A stretch of DNA of 64,000 bases from an uncultured Eggerthellaceae bacterium. Lineage in GTDB: Bacteria > Actinomycetota > Coriobacteriia > Coriobacteriales > Eggerthellaceae. The stretch lies in NCBI GenBank assembly GCA_910580205.1, contig CAJTVP010000001.1, forward strand, positions 1 through 64,000. Direction: 5' to 3'. The position numbers and the translations under genes were made by a program. The notes beneath the pieces were generated by a model, which was given only the letters and a program-made list of their open reading frames with translations, did no database searches and was not told the origin of the DNA. Shown piece by piece: positions 26,259-34,085 of the stretch. How positions within the stretch are numbered: the first letter of the stretch is position 1; each line of letters begins with the position of its first letter.

Positions 26259-27131
26259 TTGCTCCCTGAACTGGAACTTCCGCGCCTGAGCCTTGATGAG
26301 GATGGCTCAGGCGTTCGTTTCCATACGGACGATGCTCTCTTCCAGGCCACGGGCGTGCGCATCGGGTTCACGGAGCGCGCAGGCGGCTTCAGCGCTGCCC
26401 CGTACGATTCTTTGAATCTGGGCCGGTTCGCTGGCGAAGGGGAATCGCCCGCTTTGCGCAACATCCACCATCTCATGAAGGTCGTCGGAGCTCCCGCCGC
26501 GCACTTGCTCAATCCCAAGCAGGTCCATGGCACGGAGCTGGTCACGGTCCTTCCCGGCGACGATGTGCGCCAAGCTCAAGATGCAGCCGAAGCCGGGGCT
26601 GATGGCGTGGTGGTGGATGTGGCCGATGTGTTCGCGCTGCTCTGCTTCGCGGATTGCGCGCCCCTCATCATGGCATCCCCTGACGGGGCGTTCGCCGTGG
26701 CTCACGCCGGATGGCGCGGCACGCATGGGCGCATCGCATCGAAGACGCTCCGCGCGTTGGCCAGCGCCGTCCAAAGCCAAAGGCGGCGAAAGCAGAGTGG
26801 CGCGTGTGGCGGGGGTGTTGCGGACATCGCCTGCTCCATCAACATCTATCTTGGCCCTTACATCCACGCTGAATGCTTCGAGGTGGGCGAGGATACCCGC
26901 GCGCTGTTCGAGGCGGAGTTCGGCGCGGTGGCGCTGGCATCAGAGCGCCACGTGGACCTCAAAGCGGCGCTCATCGAAGACCTCGTGAGCGCGGGCGCGG
27001 ATCCTGAGCGCATCGCGGATGCGGGTTTCTGCACGGTGTGCGACCGGGATCGATTCTATTCATATCGGGCAGAGGGCGGCACGTGCGGGCGTCACGGCGC
27101 GTTCGCGTTCCGCACTGCCCCGGAGGCGTGA
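26259..27131 (+). CDS. pgeF: PgeF/YfiH-family purine nucleoside phosphorylase (multicopper polyphenol oxidase-like fold)
   Basis: 290 residues of the YlmD/YfiH family, whose members act on purine nucleosides and help exclude L-Ser from the peptidoglycan stem. The conserved zinc ligands lie in NPKQVHGTE, CFADCAPL and AHAGWRGT, and NIYLGPYIHAECFEVG matches the family's later block. It starts at TTG 26259, 9 bases after GAAGAAGG. An insert QRRRKQSGACGGG near 180 is lineage-specific. Its place between ftsZ and yggS is typical of Gram-positive clusters. Confidence 0.88.
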   Translation: MLPELELPRLSLDEDGSGVRFHTDDALFQATGVRIGFTERAGGFSAAPYDSLNLGRFAGEGESPALRNIHHLMKVVGAPAAHLLNPKQVHGTELVTVLPGDDVRQAQDAAEAGADGVVVDVADVFALLCFADCAPLIMASPDGAFAVAHAGWRGTHGRIASKTLRALASAVQSQRRRKQSGACGGGVADIACSINIYLGPYIHAECFEVGEDTRALFEAEFGAVALASERHVDLKAALIEDLVSAGADPERIADAGFCTVCDRDRFYSYRAEGGTCGRHGAFAFRTAPEA

Positions 27132-27189
27132 GCGGGCGCATCGGAGCTGCTCTCATCATCGCCGTCGGGAAGGGAAGGAGCTGGCAGCC

Positions 27190-27879
27190 ATGACCATCGC
27201 TGATCGGTACGTTCGCGAGCGGGAGCGCGTTTCGGAAGCATGCGAAGCGGCGGGACGCAGCCCGGATGAGGTCACGCTCCTGGCCGTGTCCAAGACCGTT
27301 GACGTGGAGGGCGCTCGCCAGGCCTTCGAGGCCGGAGCACGCGCCTTCGGCGAGAACCGCCCGGATGAGCTCATGGCCAAAGCAGAGGCGCTGCCAGAGG
27401 CGCAATGGCACTTCATCGGCAACATCCAGTCACGGCGCATCCCGGACATCGTGCGCCATGCGTCCCTCATCCATTCGCTCTGCGAGCTGCGTCACGCTGA
27501 GAAGATCAGCCGCGTGGCCGGAGAGCTGGGTCAGGTGCAGGATGTGCTCGTGGAGGTGAACGTGTCGGGCGAGGCTTCCAAAAGCGGCGTGTCGCCAGAC
27601 GAGGCGCTGGCTCGCGTGCAGCGGATCGCCCAGCTCCCATGGGTGCGCGTTCGCGGGCTCATGACCATGGCGCCTCAAGGAGATGCGCGCGTGGCGCGCG
27701 CCTGCTTCGATGGCCTGGTCGCGTTGGCGGCTGAGATCCGCTCCCAGCTCGCGCCTGACCAAGCCGCAGGGTTCGATCAGATCTCTGCGGGCATGAGCGA
27801 AGACTGGCCGGAAGCGGTGGCGGCGGGGAGCACCATCGTGCGCATCGGCCGGGCGATTTTCAGCGAAGAGTTTGCATAA
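27190..27879 (+). CDS. yggS: YggS/PLPBP pyridoxal-phosphate homeostasis protein
   Basis: 229 residues, a single-domain alanine-racemase-like TIM barrel that binds PLP without known catalysis and keeps PLP and amino-acid pools balanced. Motifs: LLAVSKTVD with the PLP lysine, FGENRPDEL, HFIGNIQSRR, LVEVNVSGEASKSG, RGLMTMAP and SAGMSEDW...IVRIGRAIF. ATG 27190 follows AAGGAGCTGGCAGCC; the frame is open further upstream within pgeF. Confidence 0.93.
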   Translation: MTIADRYVRERERVSEACEAAGRSPDEVTLLAVSKTVDVEGARQAFEAGARAFGENRPDELMAKAEALPEAQWHFIGNIQSRRIPDIVRHASLIHSLCELRHAEKISRVAGELGQVQDVLVEVNVSGEASKSGVSPDEALARVQRIAQLPWVRVRGLMTMAPQGDARVARACFDGLVALAAEIRSQLAPDQAAGFDQISAGMSEDWPEAVAAGSTIVRIGRAIFSEEFA

Positions 27880-27973
27880 ACCGCCATGAAACGGGTGCAA
27901 ATGAGGTTTAATGTACCTACCATCATTTCCCTTGCAGGCAGCGCTCTGACAGGGACGGATCAGGAGTGACGAT

Positions 27974-28726
27974 ATGGCTAACACGAGAAGCGTGTTCGGT
28001 TCCCTCAAAGAGAAGCTGGGCTTGGAGCATCAGCAGCCGCAGCAGGATGCCTATGATGAATATGATGAGTACGATGAATATGACGAATACGAGGAGAACG
28101 GGGATGCCTACGTAGATGAGGATCCGGGCTACAGCACGCGCTCTGTGGGCCGCAGCCATTCGTTCTCCAGCAGCCTGCCGCACCTGGTCTCCCGCTCAGA
28201 TGCTGAGGAGAGCACGCGCAGCCGTTCCATCCCGCTCACGGGCAGCAGCTATTCGGGCCGCAACGGCCGCACCATGGTGGATTCCTCGCTGCCGCCATCC
28301 ATGACGCCTGAAGGCACCGCTGCGGTGTCGGATGCGGGGAACCGCCGGCGCGAAGGCCTGGATTCGCTCTTCTCCTCCACTTCAGGTTCTTCCAGCAAGG
28401 GTGGCTCTTCGCTGCCCATCATCGGCGCGGCAGCGCAGAGCATCTCAAGCGTAGCGGGCAGGCGGCAGCTGCAGGTCATCCGTCCCGCCACCTATGAAGA
28501 TGCCGAAAACGTGACCCAGGCTCTCAAACGCGGCGAAGTCGCGGTGCTCGTGCTCACCGGCGTTGATGGCAACCTCATGCATCGCCTGCTCGATTTCTCA
28601 TTCGGGGCGGCCAGCGCCCTGGGCGCTGGCGTCGAATGCGTGGCCGACAAGACGTTCGTCATCTGCTGCGGGGACGCGTTCTCTGAGGCGGAGCGCATCA
28701 ATCTATCCACGCTGGGCATCATCTAA
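27974..28726 (+). CDS. sepF: Cell division protein SepF
   Basis: 250 residues, longer than the usual 150-180. The N-terminus MANTRSVFGSLKEKLGL is an amphipathic membrane-binding helix, followed by an acidic Tyr-Asp-Glu repeat, a Ser-rich disordered linker (about 50-160) and the SepF core (QLQVIRPATYEDAENVTQAL to STLGII). SepF binds the FtsZ C-terminal peptide and membranes, and stands in for FtsA. A 94-base gap after yggS contains only the ribosome-binding site CAGGAGTGACGAT. Confidence 0.93.
   Translation: MANTRSVFGSLKEKLGLEHQQPQQDAYDEYDEYDEYDEYEENGDAYVDEDPGYSTRSVGRSHSFSSSLPHLVSRSDAEESTRSRSIPLTGSSYSGRNGRTMVDSSLPPSMTPEGTAAVSDAGNRRREGLDSLFSSTSGSSSKGGSSLPIIGAAAQSISSVAGRRQLQVIRPATYEDAENVTQALKRGEVAVLVLTGVDGNLMHRLLDFSFGAASALGAGVECVADKTFVICCGDAFSEAERINLSTLGII
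28052..28087 (+). repeat. Four 9-bp tandem repeats encoding Tyr-Asp-Glu in sepF
   Basis: Four in-frame copies of TA(T/C)GA(T/C)GA(A/G) encode (YDE)4 directly after the SepF amphipathic helix. The third codon positions vary, so the repeat is not a very recent expansion, but the unit count could differ between strains. Confidence 0.85.
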
Positions 28727-29575
28727 ATGGCATCGCAGGAAGGCTCTGCGCACGGCGGCCGCGTCGCGCTCATCGGCTGCGGCAAGATGGGCACGGCCAT
28801 GCTGGATGGTTGGTCCGCTTCGCAGGATCCAGCGGCCCGGTCGCTCATGGAGCGCGGCGTTGATGTCGTGGTTCCCACCAGATCCCATGGCGAAGCGTTG
28901 GCGAACCGCTTTTCCGTTGAGGTCCACTCCTCAGCGGACCAGATTCCGGAGGACGTTGCCATCATCATCCTGGCGGTGAAGCCGCAGAAGATGGACGAAG
29001 TGCTGCCCCTTCTTGTTCAGACGAGAGCCGCGTCGGCTTCGCCCTTGGTCATCTCCATCGCGGCGGGCATCCCCACCACGCGCATCGAAGAAGCGCTTCC
29101 GTGCGCGCGGGTGGTGCGCGTCATGCCGAACATGCCCCTGTCCGTCGGATGCGGCGCCACGGTGGTGGCCGCAGGCGCCAGCGCTTCTGATGAGGACGCC
29201 GTCTTCGTGAATGGCCTCTTCGCTTGCTTGGGCGACTCTTTCATCGTGGAAGAGGATCAGATGGATGCGGTTTGCGCCCTTTCGGGCGGCGGCCCGGCTT
29301 ATTTCGCCTGGCTCGCCGAGTGTTTGGCTGCGGCCGGGGAGCGGGAGGGCTTGGATCCTGAGCTTGCCCGCGCGCTCTCTCGACAGACGCTGGCGGGCAC
29401 AGGGGCGGTCCTGATGAAAAGCGGCCTTTCCTTGGAGGAGCTGCGGCGCTCGGTGTGTTCTCCTGGGGGCACCACCCTGGCCGCTCTTGACGCCATGGAC
29501 AAGGCCGGCATGGAATCCGTTGCGGCTGCGGGCGTGGGCGCAGCCATCATACGAGCGAAGGAGCTTTCCTCATGA
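28727..29575 (+). CDS. proC: Pyrroline-5-carboxylate reductase
   Basis: 282 residues; last step of proline synthesis, NAD(P)H-dependent. The Rossmann segment VALIGCGKMGTAMLDGW is followed by AVKPQKMDEVL, RVMPNMPLSVGCG and the family signature region SGGGPAYFAWLAECL with SVCSPGGTTLAAL. It starts immediately after the sepF stop codon and overlaps yggT by 4 bases. proC is commonly found next to yggS, sepF and yggT. Confidence 0.94.
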   Translation: MASQEGSAHGGRVALIGCGKMGTAMLDGWSASQDPAARSLMERGVDVVVPTRSHGEALANRFSVEVHSSADQIPEDVAIIILAVKPQKMDEVLPLLVQTRAASASPLVISIAAGIPTTRIEEALPCARVVRVMPNMPLSVGCGATVVAAGASASDEDAVFVNGLFACLGDSFIVEEDQMDAVCALSGGGPAYFAWLAECLAAAGEREGLDPELARALSRQTLAGTGAVLMKSGLSLEELRRSVCSPGGTTLAALDAMDKAGMESVAAAGVGAAIIRAKELSS

Positions 29576-29826
29576 TCATGAGCCTCTTGGTTCAATTGGT
29601 GGACCTCTACACGTTCATCCTCTTCGTCTATGTGCTGCTGTCGTGGATCCCCACCAAGCCGGGCATCTTGGCCGACATCGACAACGTGCTCAGCAAGATC
29701 TGCGACCCCTATCTTGATCTGTTCCGTCGCTTCATTCCGCCAATTGGAGGAATGGTGGATATATCGCCCATCTTCGCCATTATTGTTCTACAATTGGTCG
29801 TGCGCGTGCTATATATCATCTTTTAG
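29572..29826 (+). CDS. yggT: YggT family membrane protein
   Basis: 84 residues with two hydrophobic helices (IMSLLVQLVDLYTFILFVYV; SPIFAIIVLQLVVRVLYIIF) and the central WIP...DPYLDLFRRFIPPIGG motif that defines the family. Its biochemical role is unknown, though it occurs with division genes in Gram-positive bacteria. The start overlaps proC by 4 bases. Confidence 0.9.
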   Translation: MIMSLLVQLVDLYTFILFVYVLLSWIPTKPGILADIDNVLSKICDPYLDLFRRFIPPIGGMVDISPIFAIIVLQLVVRVLYIIF

Positions 29827-29876
29827 GGCATAAGGGCGCGGGAGCGTCTGGGCAACGCAATCGAAGGGATACGCAG

Positions 29877-30659
29877 ATGGCTATCACCGCAGAGGATATC
29901 CACAACCAAAGTTTCGCGATCGACCGCAAAGGGTATGACGTTGATGAAGTCGACGTGTTCCTTGAGCATGTTGCCGATGAGATCGATTATCTGAATGACC
30001 GCATCGCCGAGCTGGAAGAGCAGCTTGAGGAGGCACGCAACGCTGAGCCGGAGACCATCGTGGTCCATGAGACGGTGGAGCCGGATGATGTCACCGGAGA
30101 GATCGAGGTCGGCCCCTCTGCCGCGGTGCTCGCCGAGAAAGAGGATCGCATCGCCGAGCTTGAGGCGCTGCTGGCCGAGAAGAGCGCGAACGACAGCGCC
30201 ATCTCCCAGGCGCTCATTATCGCTCAGCGTTCCGCTGATGAGATCATCGTGAAGGCCAACGCTCAGGCGTCTGAGACCATGCAGGACGCTCGAGAAGAGG
30301 CTGACCGCATCATCAGCCGCGCGAACGCTGATCGCCAAGACGTGCTGGATGCCATCCGCAAGCTCGAAGATGACCGTGAGGACACCCGCGAAGAGTATGC
30401 GGACATCCTACGTGACTTCATCGACGATGCCACCCGCAAGCTCAATGATCTTGGTTATGACGATGATATCGACAACATCCCTGGCATCGGTCGTGATGCG
30501 GGAGAGATCGATGTGGTCTACGAAGAGGATGTGGCCACGGACTTCGCAGCTCCGGTCGAAGCGGCCGTGGTGGAGACGGCCACGCCGGTCACCAGCGTCT
30601 ACGAGAAGGACCTTTCCGGCTTCGGTGACGTTGAGGACGATTTCGAGGACGTCGACTAG
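29877..30659 (+). CDS. divIVA: DivIVA-domain cell division/polarity protein
   Basis: 260 residues. The conserved N-terminal lipid-binding segment is IHNQSFAIDRKGYDVDEVDVFLEHV, followed by long coiled coils (about 35-50 and 90-175) and an acidic tail ending DVEDDFEDVD. DivIVA recognises curved membrane at the septum and poles. Last gene of the cluster, closed by a strong terminator. Confidence 0.92.
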   Translation: MAITAEDIHNQSFAIDRKGYDVDEVDVFLEHVADEIDYLNDRIAELEEQLEEARNAEPETIVVHETVEPDDVTGEIEVGPSAAVLAEKEDRIAELEALLAEKSANDSAISQALIIAQRSADEIIVKANAQASETMQDAREEADRIISRANADRQDVLDAIRKLEDDREDTREEYADILRDFIDDATRKLNDLGYDDDIDNIPGIGRDAGEIDVVYEEDVATDFAAPVEAAVVETATPVTSVYEKDLSGFGDVEDDFEDVD

Positions 30660-30691
30660 CTTTCAAGCAGGATCAAACGCTGGATTCCATG

Positions 30692-30718
30692 AGGACGGGG
30701 TTTTCGTCCCGTCCTTTT
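30692..30718 (+). terminator. Rho-independent terminator of the dcw cluster
   Basis: An 8-bp perfect stem AGGACGGG/CCCGTCCT with an eight-base loop is followed by TTTTTG, 30 bases after divIVA. Confidence 0.9.
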
Positions 30719-30730
30719 TGTTGTTCAAAG

Positions 30731-31152
30731 CAAAGCGGGCCTGTAAGCCGGGTTCTGTCGTGAACGGCCATTTATCTAGGACCTGCGTCACCGCAGGCCT
30801 CCAGCACGCAACCCGGATGCGCGGCAGGACGGCCGCATCGCATCCCTATTCGCGCTTGCTCCAGATGGGGCTTGCCAAGCCGCGCCGTTGCCGACGCGCT
30901 GGTGCGCTCTTACCGCACCGTTTCAGCTTTTCCCAAGGTCCGGGGCGCTCCTGCGCTCCACCTCCGCATCCAGTTGCTGCGAACATGAAGCTCAGGAACG
31001 TCCCGGACGGCCAACGGGGGATGGCCGGAGTCTTCTTTTCTGTGGCGCTATCCGTCGGGTCACCCCGCCCAGCCGTTAGCTGGCATCTTGTCCTGTGGAG
31101 CCCGGACTTTCCTCATGCGCCAAGGCGCACGCGACCGCTCGGCCCGCTTCGG
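30731..31152 (-). ncRNA. rnpB: RNase P RNA, bacterial class A
   Basis: Read on the - strand, the 5' part contains GAGGAAAGTCCGGGCTCC (P4/CR-I), followed by GGGTGACCC-type elements, GGATAGCGCCACAGAAA, GAAACGGTGCGGTAAGAGC, and near the 3' end GACAGAACCCGGCTTACAGG (the other half of P4). The ends pair as AAGCGGGCC with GGCCCGCTT to form P1, which sets both boundaries to within a few bases. RNase P RNA is the catalytic part of the ribozyme that cuts tRNA 5' leaders. It lies antisense to the genes on both sides. Confidence 0.95.
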
Positions 31153-31158
31153 CGTGGT

Positions 31159-31164
31159 ATTCTA
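31159..31164 (-). promoter_or_regulatory. Candidate -10 element of rnpB
   Basis: TAGAAT on the - strand lies 6 bases before the predicted 5' end of RNase P RNA. No good -35 is present at the usual distance. Confidence 0.45.
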
Positions 31165-31205
31165 ACAAAACATGCAAAACGCAGACCACGGGGAGAGCTT
31201 CATCC

Positions 31206-31832
31206 ATGAGAACAGCGGCTTTGGTGGGCGCATCCGACTTCAACGCGGATGAGTTCTCATGCATGGATGCCCAAGGCATGTTCGATGTGGTGATCGCCGT
31301 TGACGGCGGCTTCGCCAGCTTGGAGGCCATCGGACGGGTGCCGGATATGGCGCTGGGGGATTTCGATTCGCTTGGCTACATCCCGAAGGGCATCCGCGTG
31401 GTGCGGTTCTCTTCTGACAAGGATGAATCTGACATGGAGCTGGCGCTCGCTCGCGCGAAGACCGAGCGGGCTGAGGCCGTGTTCGTGTTCGGCGCTTTGG
31501 GGCGCAGGTTGGATCACACGCTCGCCAACCTTCAGCTGTTCGCTCGGATGAGCGAACGGGGGATGCGCGTGACCGCGATCGGGGACCAGGAAGCCGTCAT
31601 CTTCCTGACTGGCCCGGACATCTTCGAAGCGCCCGCACAGGAGAGCGGCACCGTGTCCGTGTTCTCCTTGAGCGATGCGAGCACGGGCGTGTTCGAACGG
31701 GGGCTCAAATGGGAGCTGGATGATGCCACCCTCACGAATCGCACGTCTTTGGGGCTATCCAATGAGCTGATCGGGGAAGCGGTCATGATCGGGGTGGAAA
31801 CGGGCACGATCGCCATCTTCCATCCGTTATAA
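31206..31832 (+). CDS. thiN: Thiamine pyrophosphokinase
   Basis: 208 residues. It converts thiamine directly to thiamine pyrophosphate using ATP. Motifs: VVIAVDGGFASL, ALGDFDSLG, SSDKDESDMELAL (metal and ATP binding) and FGALGRRLDHTLANL, with TSLGLSNEL in the C-terminal substrate-binding domain. ATG 31206 follows GGGGAGAGC; the frame is open upstream through rnpB DNA. It stands just before the TPP riboswitch and so is not under that switch. Confidence 0.92.
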   Translation: MRTAALVGASDFNADEFSCMDAQGMFDVVIAVDGGFASLEAIGRVPDMALGDFDSLGYIPKGIRVVRFSSDKDESDMELALARAKTERAEAVFVFGALGRRLDHTLANLQLFARMSERGMRVTAIGDQEAVIFLTGPDIFEAPAQESGTVSVFSLSDASTGVFERGLKWELDDATLTNRTSLGLSNELIGEAVMIGVETGTIAIFHPL

Positions 31833-31833
31833 T
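31828..31833 (+). promoter_or_regulatory. Candidate -10 element for the riboswitch-thiM operon
   Basis: A perfect TATAAT overlaps the thiN stop codon, about 10 bases before the aptamer. No consensus -35 lies 16-18 bases upstream, so the promoter is weak or activated. Confidence 0.5.
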
Positions 31834-31842
31834 CTCTTGTGC

Positions 31843-31926
31843 AGGGGAGCTCGCAGGCAGCGGGCTGAGAGGGGGCGCGCCCGCCCCGACCCTTCAACCT
31901 GATGTGGGTAATGCCAACGAAGGGAG
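31843..31926 (+). promoter_or_regulatory. TPP riboswitch (THI element)
   Basis: The conserved core is plain: GGGGAGC, then GGGCTGAGAG, GACCCTTCAACCTGAT and GTGGGTAATGCCAACGAAGGG. The 3' end of the aptamer contains GGGAG, which is also the ribosome-binding site of thiM (ATG at 31932), and there is no terminator hairpin between. Control is therefore most likely at translation initiation: TPP binding hides the ribosome-binding site. Confidence 0.95.
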
Positions 31927-31931
31927 TAGTC

Positions 31932-32801
31932 ATGGCTGATTCGGCCGAACAGGCATCATTGATGGAACCGCTGGCGCTTTCGCGTTGCCTTGAGCAAGTG
32001 CGCAAGACCACGCCGCTCGTCCATTGCATCACCAATTACGTCACGGTGAACGATTGCGCGAATGCGCTTCTGGCTTGCGGCGCATCACCCATCATGAGCG
32101 ATGAACCGTTGGACGTGGAGGATATCACGGGGATCTGCGGCTCGCTCGTGCTGAACATCGGCACGCTGAACACTGGCACCATCGAGGGCATGCGTCTGGC
32201 GGCGGCGAAAGCCACCGAGCTGGGCCATCCCATCATCTTGGATCCAGTGGGCGCGGGGGCCAGCGCCCTCCGGTCTGAGACCGCCTCTGAGTTCTTGGAT
32301 GGATACGGCATCACCGTCATCCGCGGCAACATGTCGGAGATGAAGGCGCTCGCTGGCGCCAGCGCGTCCACGCGAGGGGTGGATGTGGCTCCAGAGGATG
32401 TGGTCACGGAGGAGAATCTGGCTGCCAGCTCCGCGTTCGCCAAGCGCGTCGCCGCCCGCACGGGGGCGGTGGTCGCCATCACCGGCGCCATCGACATCGT
32501 GGCGGATGAGGCGCGGGCGGTCGCCATTCGCAACGGAAGCCCGCTCATGGCATCCATCACGGGCTCTGGATGCATGCTCTCCGCCATCACCGGCGCGTTC
32601 GCTGCAGCCGGTCAGGACCATCTGCGCGACGCGGTCATCTCAGCGGTCGCGGCCATGGGCGTGGCGGGAGAGGTGGCAGCTCATCGCATGGGACCGGCGG
32701 ACGGGAATGGGTCGTTCCGCACGTACCTGCTGGACGGGCTTTTCAAGTTGGATGGTGCTATGCTTGAGACGCACGCGAACATCGCTTCAGGAGAGGAGTG
32801 A
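31932..32801 (+). CDS. thiM: Hydroxyethylthiazole kinase
   Basis: 289 residues. ThiM phosphorylates the thiazole alcohol in thiamine salvage. Motifs: PLVHCITNYVTVNDCANALL at the start, GASPIMSDEP, LNIGTLN, ILDPVGAGAS, IRGNMSEM, and MASITGSGCMLSAITGAF with the anion hole and catalytic Cys region. Translation starts 5 bases after the riboswitch. It overlaps thiE by 4 bases. Confidence 0.95.
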   Translation: MADSAEQASLMEPLALSRCLEQVRKTTPLVHCITNYVTVNDCANALLACGASPIMSDEPLDVEDITGICGSLVLNIGTLNTGTIEGMRLAAAKATELGHPIILDPVGAGASALRSETASEFLDGYGITVIRGNMSEMKALAGASASTRGVDVAPEDVVTEENLAASSAFAKRVAARTGAVVAITGAIDIVADEARAVAIRNGSPLMASITGSGCMLSAITGAFAAAGQDHLRDAVISAVAAMGVAGEVAAHRMGPADGNGSFRTYLLDGLFKLDGAMLETHANIASGEE

Positions 32802-33460
32802 GCGTGGCGCTTCCCCGGCATATCTATCGAAAGTGGTCCGAAGAGGACATCCGTCGCGCATGCAGGCTCTATGCGGTGACGGACCCGCGTTGGCTTCAAG
32901 GCCGCAGCTTGGCATCGGTCGTAGCGGATGCCATCATCGGCGGGGTATCGTTCGTGCAGCTGCGCGACAAGCAGCTTTCAACCTTGGATCTGGCGCGCCA
33001 GGCGCGCGAATTGGCGCCGGTCTGCCGTGTGGCGGGAGTGCCGCTCGTCATCAACGACGACATAGAGGCGGTCAAGATGAGCGGCGTGGACGGGGTGCAT
33101 GTGGGGCAGGCGGATGCTCCGTGCGCAGAGGTTCGCGCAGAGCTGGGGGAGGACGCCATCGTGGGCGTCTCGGTCCAGACCATCGAACAGGCGCGGGCAG
33201 CCGAGGCTGCGGGCGCTGATTACCTGGGCGTGGGCGCCGTGTTCTCCACGTCCACGAAAGCCGACGCGGAGCTCGTGTCCCTATCCATGCTCACGAGCAT
33301 CTGCCGTGCGGTCAGCATCCCGGTGGTCGCCATCGGAGGGGTGGACGCTGAACGGCTGCCGAAACTCGCAGACACCGGCATCGCCGGCGTGGCCGCTGTG
33401 TCAGCCATCTTCGCCGCACCGGATATCAAAGAGGCCGCGCGAAGCCTTCGCCGGTTTTGA
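32798..33460 (+). CDS. thiE: Thiamine-phosphate synthase
   Basis: 220 residues. It couples HMP-PP and thiazole phosphate to thiamine phosphate. Motifs: LYAVTDPRW, VSFVQLRDKQL, LVINDDIEAV, GVHVGQADAP, GADYLGVGAVFSTSTK and VVAIGGVDAE. It starts at GTG 32798 (overlapping thiM) or GTG 32804; both lie close to GGAGAGGAG. An N-terminal extension (LPRHIYRKWSEEDI) is slightly longer than in most homologues. Confidence 0.94.
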   Translation: MSVALPRHIYRKWSEEDIRRACRLYAVTDPRWLQGRSLASVVADAIIGGVSFVQLRDKQLSTLDLARQARELAPVCRVAGVPLVINDDIEAVKMSGVDGVHVGQADAPCAEVRAELGEDAIVGVSVQTIEQARAAEAAGADYLGVGAVFSTSTKADAELVSLSMLTSICRAVSIPVVAIGGVDAERLPKLADTGIAGVAAVSAIFAAPDIKEAARSLRRF

Positions 33461-33475
33461 AACAGGAGAGATCTC

Positions 33476-34072
33476 ATGCCAGGATACGACCATCAACGCA
33501 TCGCGCACAGTCTTGCGGACATCAACCCGCAGCAGTGCGCCGTCCTCATCATCGATGAGCTGGGCGACCTGACCGGAAGCCCTCTCGCGGACAAGCTCAT
33601 GCCGCCCACGCTGAACACGGCGCGGATCGCTGAGGCGGTGCGCGCGGCGCATATCCCCGTCATCTTCGCGAACGACGCGCACCTCCCTGGGATCGATCGC
33701 GAGCTTGAGCTGTGGGGCGACCACAATCTAGCGGGGGATGCGCAGTCATCGCCCTCACCGGAGCTCCGCCAGCAGCCAGAGGATTTCGTGGTGGAGAAGC
33801 GGCGCTATTCCGCATTCTTCCAGACATCCTTGCGGCTGCTTTTGGACGAGTTGGGCGTGAGCACGCTCATCCTGTGCGGGTTCGACACCAACATCTGCGT
33901 GCAGCATACCGCGGCCGATGCGTATTTCAACAACTATCAGCTGGTCGTGGTGAAGGACGCCACGGAGACGTTCCTGATCGGGGATCAGGAAAGCGGGCTG
34001 GATTACATGAAGCGCTGCTATGCGGCCATCCTCGCTGATACCGATGAGGTGTTGGCGCTCATCCGCCGGTAG
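33476..34072 (+). CDS. Cysteine hydrolase of the isochorismatase-like family
   Basis: 198 residues. The D-K-C triad of the family is visible: Asp in VLIIDELGD, Lys in FVVEKRRYSAF and Cys in FDTNICVQHTAADA. Members include nicotinamidases, N-carbamoyl amidases and isochorismatase-type hydrolases; this sequence does not let me choose. It sits in the riboswitch-controlled operon between thiE and thiD, 15 and 13 bases from them, so a role in salvaging a thiamine-related amide is a reasonable guess but only inferred. Ribosome-binding site CAGGAGAGATCTC. Confidence 0.88.
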   Translation: MPGYDHQRIAHSLADINPQQCAVLIIDELGDLTGSPLADKLMPPTLNTARIAEAVRAAHIPVIFANDAHLPGIDRELELWGDHNLAGDAQSSPSPELRQQPEDFVVEKRRYSAFFQTSLRLLLDELGVSTLILCGFDTNICVQHTAADAYFNNYQLVVVKDATETFLIGDQESGLDYMKRCYAAILADTDEVLALIRR

Positions 34073-34085
34073 AAGAGGAGTTCTG

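Noticed and set aside
30349..31209. Open + strand frame running through the region between divIVA and thiN
   Set aside because: The DNA is RNase P RNA on the other strand; the frame has no protein motif.
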